Of a stretch of 64,000 nucleotides of DNA, positions 63,220 through 64,000 are shown in pieces (position 1 is the stretch's first letter; each line of letters opens with the position of its first letter). This stretch comes from a virus: positions 43,261 through 107,260 of IMG/VR virus record IMGVR_UViG_3300030202_003452, one strand, 5' to 3'. Position numbers and translations under genes: made by a program. The notes under the pieces were generated by a model. The model was given only the letters and a program-made list of their open reading frames with translations. It was not told the origin of the DNA and made no database searches.

Positions 63220-64000
63220 GCAGATTTAAAGGAAAAAACGACTTAGAGTCAATCTCAGCCCTTGCTGTTGAACGTTCAAAATACAACCGTGAGGCATTCC
63301 CTCAGAACGGCGGACTAGGACCAGAACAGGTTGTTGATTTTAATTTTGCCGAGAAGACTCTTTACGGAAAAGTTAATAGAGAATTAACACCGGTTATAGC
63401 AAAAAAAGAGTTCCTTGTACCATTAAAAATTACAAATGAATCTCAAGGAACAAAACTTGTAATGAATTTTGTTGCAGAGCAGTTTAGAGACTTTGAAAAT
63501 CATTTCATTAGAGCATGTAGATTAGGGTTGCTCCCTGTTAATGATCCTTATCTTTCAGCAGTAAGAGCAGTCAGGACATACGAAGACACCCTGCCAAATT
63601 ATAGTTCGTTTGTGGCAGAGAGCATGTCTACTTTTAATTCAACTTACTTACAGCAATATATGGGACGTGTCTTTAATATTCAAGACTACATTCACTATCT
63701 CGTCGAGTATATGGGAAAAATACGAGATACATTTCCGTTAACGTTATCCGGTTTTCAACGGTCTTATAGATCTTCCAATTTTTCCTCCGGGTTGTGTATT
63801 GACATTGCAGATTTGCCTATTGGTGACGATGAATTGAAAGAAGAATTTTTCTTGACAAATCCTGCTTTTGACTATTATCTTAATTTGGCCAAACAGTACG
63901 GTTTTAGTGTCAGTAAACGCGCACCTAGCATTATTATTTCAGATCTTGCAAGTCCCGTCACAAAGAACTACAGATCTAAATACAACTTACCAACTATCGA
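63216..64000 (+). CDS. Baseplate-region protein, 3' end outside window
   Basis: At least 261 residues, starting at the ATG that overlaps the preceding stop; no in-frame stop before the window end. Starts MSRFKGKNDLESISALAVER and includes LGLLPVNDPYLSAVRAVRTY, FNIQDYIHYLVEYMGKIR and FPLTLSGFQRSYRSSNFSSG. Helical, soluble, unrecognised. Probably continues the tail/baseplate block that resumes with the first gene of this window's neighbourhood, but that linkage cannot be seen. Confidence 0.75.
   Translation, partial: MSRFKGKNDLESISALAVERSKYNREAFPQNGGLGPEQVVDFNFAEKTLYGKVNRELTPVIAKKEFLVPLKITNESQGTKLVMNFVAEQFRDFENHFIRACRLGLLPVNDPYLSAVRAVRTYEDTLPNYSSFVAESMSTFNSTYLQQYMGRVFNIQDYIHYLVEYMGKIRDTFPLTLSGFQRSYRSSNFSSGLCIDIADLPIGDDELKEEFFLTNPAFDYYLNLAKQYGFSVSKRAPSIIISDLASPVTKNYRSKYNLPTI

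Noticed and set aside
1-64000. Integrase, attachment sites, transposons, origin
   Set aside because: No recombinase, inverted-repeat-bounded element or iterated origin-like array was found in the window.

Overview
The window is a stretch of a large, AT-rich, strictly lytic-looking tailed-phage genome with a T4-like contractile tail (myovirus morphology). This rests on recognisable relatives of T4 portal gp20, prohead protease gp21, major capsid gp23, large terminase gp17, sheath gp18, tube gp19, tail terminator gp15 and baseplate gp26 and gp53. Genes are tightly packed and nearly all on the + strand, often with ATGA or TAATG stop/start overlaps. Many structural families here are of the kind I associate with uncultured marine phages; that is an impression, not proof, and the host cannot be read from the sequence. 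No integrase, attachment site, CRISPR array or insertion sequence was seen. No gene-free stretch exceeds 300 bases; the two largest gaps (15208-15417 and 43877-44090) are described below.

Layout. (A) 2-13012: seven large virion genes of unknown exact role, probably baseplate, tail-tip and fibre-attachment proteins, with two internal paralogue pairs. (B) 13036-18573: a nucleic-acid island with a RuvC-type Holliday-junction nuclease, a DnaG-type primase, tRNA-Leu(UAA), thioredoxin, a small ORF, a probable two-helix membrane protein on the minus strand, and a single-chain Mre11-Rad50 (SbcD-SbcC, T4 gp47-gp46) fusion. Three sigma70-type promoters (TTGACA plus a -10 box) serve this island. (C) 18631-21869: small genes, including a plausible holin/spanin-like membrane group and Cys-rich putative metal-binding proteins. 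(D) 21879-28750: packaging and prohead genes (terminase, portal, core-like proteins, a ParB-like protein, prohead protease). (E) 28752-40642: a phage copy of ribosomal protein bS21, three related 'GLHN.GSY' proteins (one interrupted by a LamG-like domain), then fibre-type proteins. (F) 40722-46341: scaffold, major capsid protein, a decoration candidate, a Lys/Ala-rich basic protein and a neck protein. (G) 46346-50405: an 888-residue protein of unknown function with a possible head-targeting leader, then gp14-like and gp15-like completion proteins. (H) 50468-64000: sheath, two tandem tube proteins, gp26-like, small tail-assembly proteins, tape measure, tube-cap/baseplate proteins, a 1287-residue baseplate/hub candidate and a 3'-incomplete gene.

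Regulation. A recurrent CTATTTA(A/T/G/C) box lies shortly upstream of at least ten virion genes and operons, often just after an intrinsic terminator. I read it as this phage's late promoter element (inference). It also stands upstream of the minus-strand ORF, which supports that gene. The most interesting observations are: T4-like capsid-targeting/cleavage sequences on two non-structural-looking proteins, matching a predicted cleavage site in the major capsid protein; the SbcD-SbcC fusion; bS21 inside the head operon; the LamG domain insertion; and the minus-strand gene with its own promoter box.
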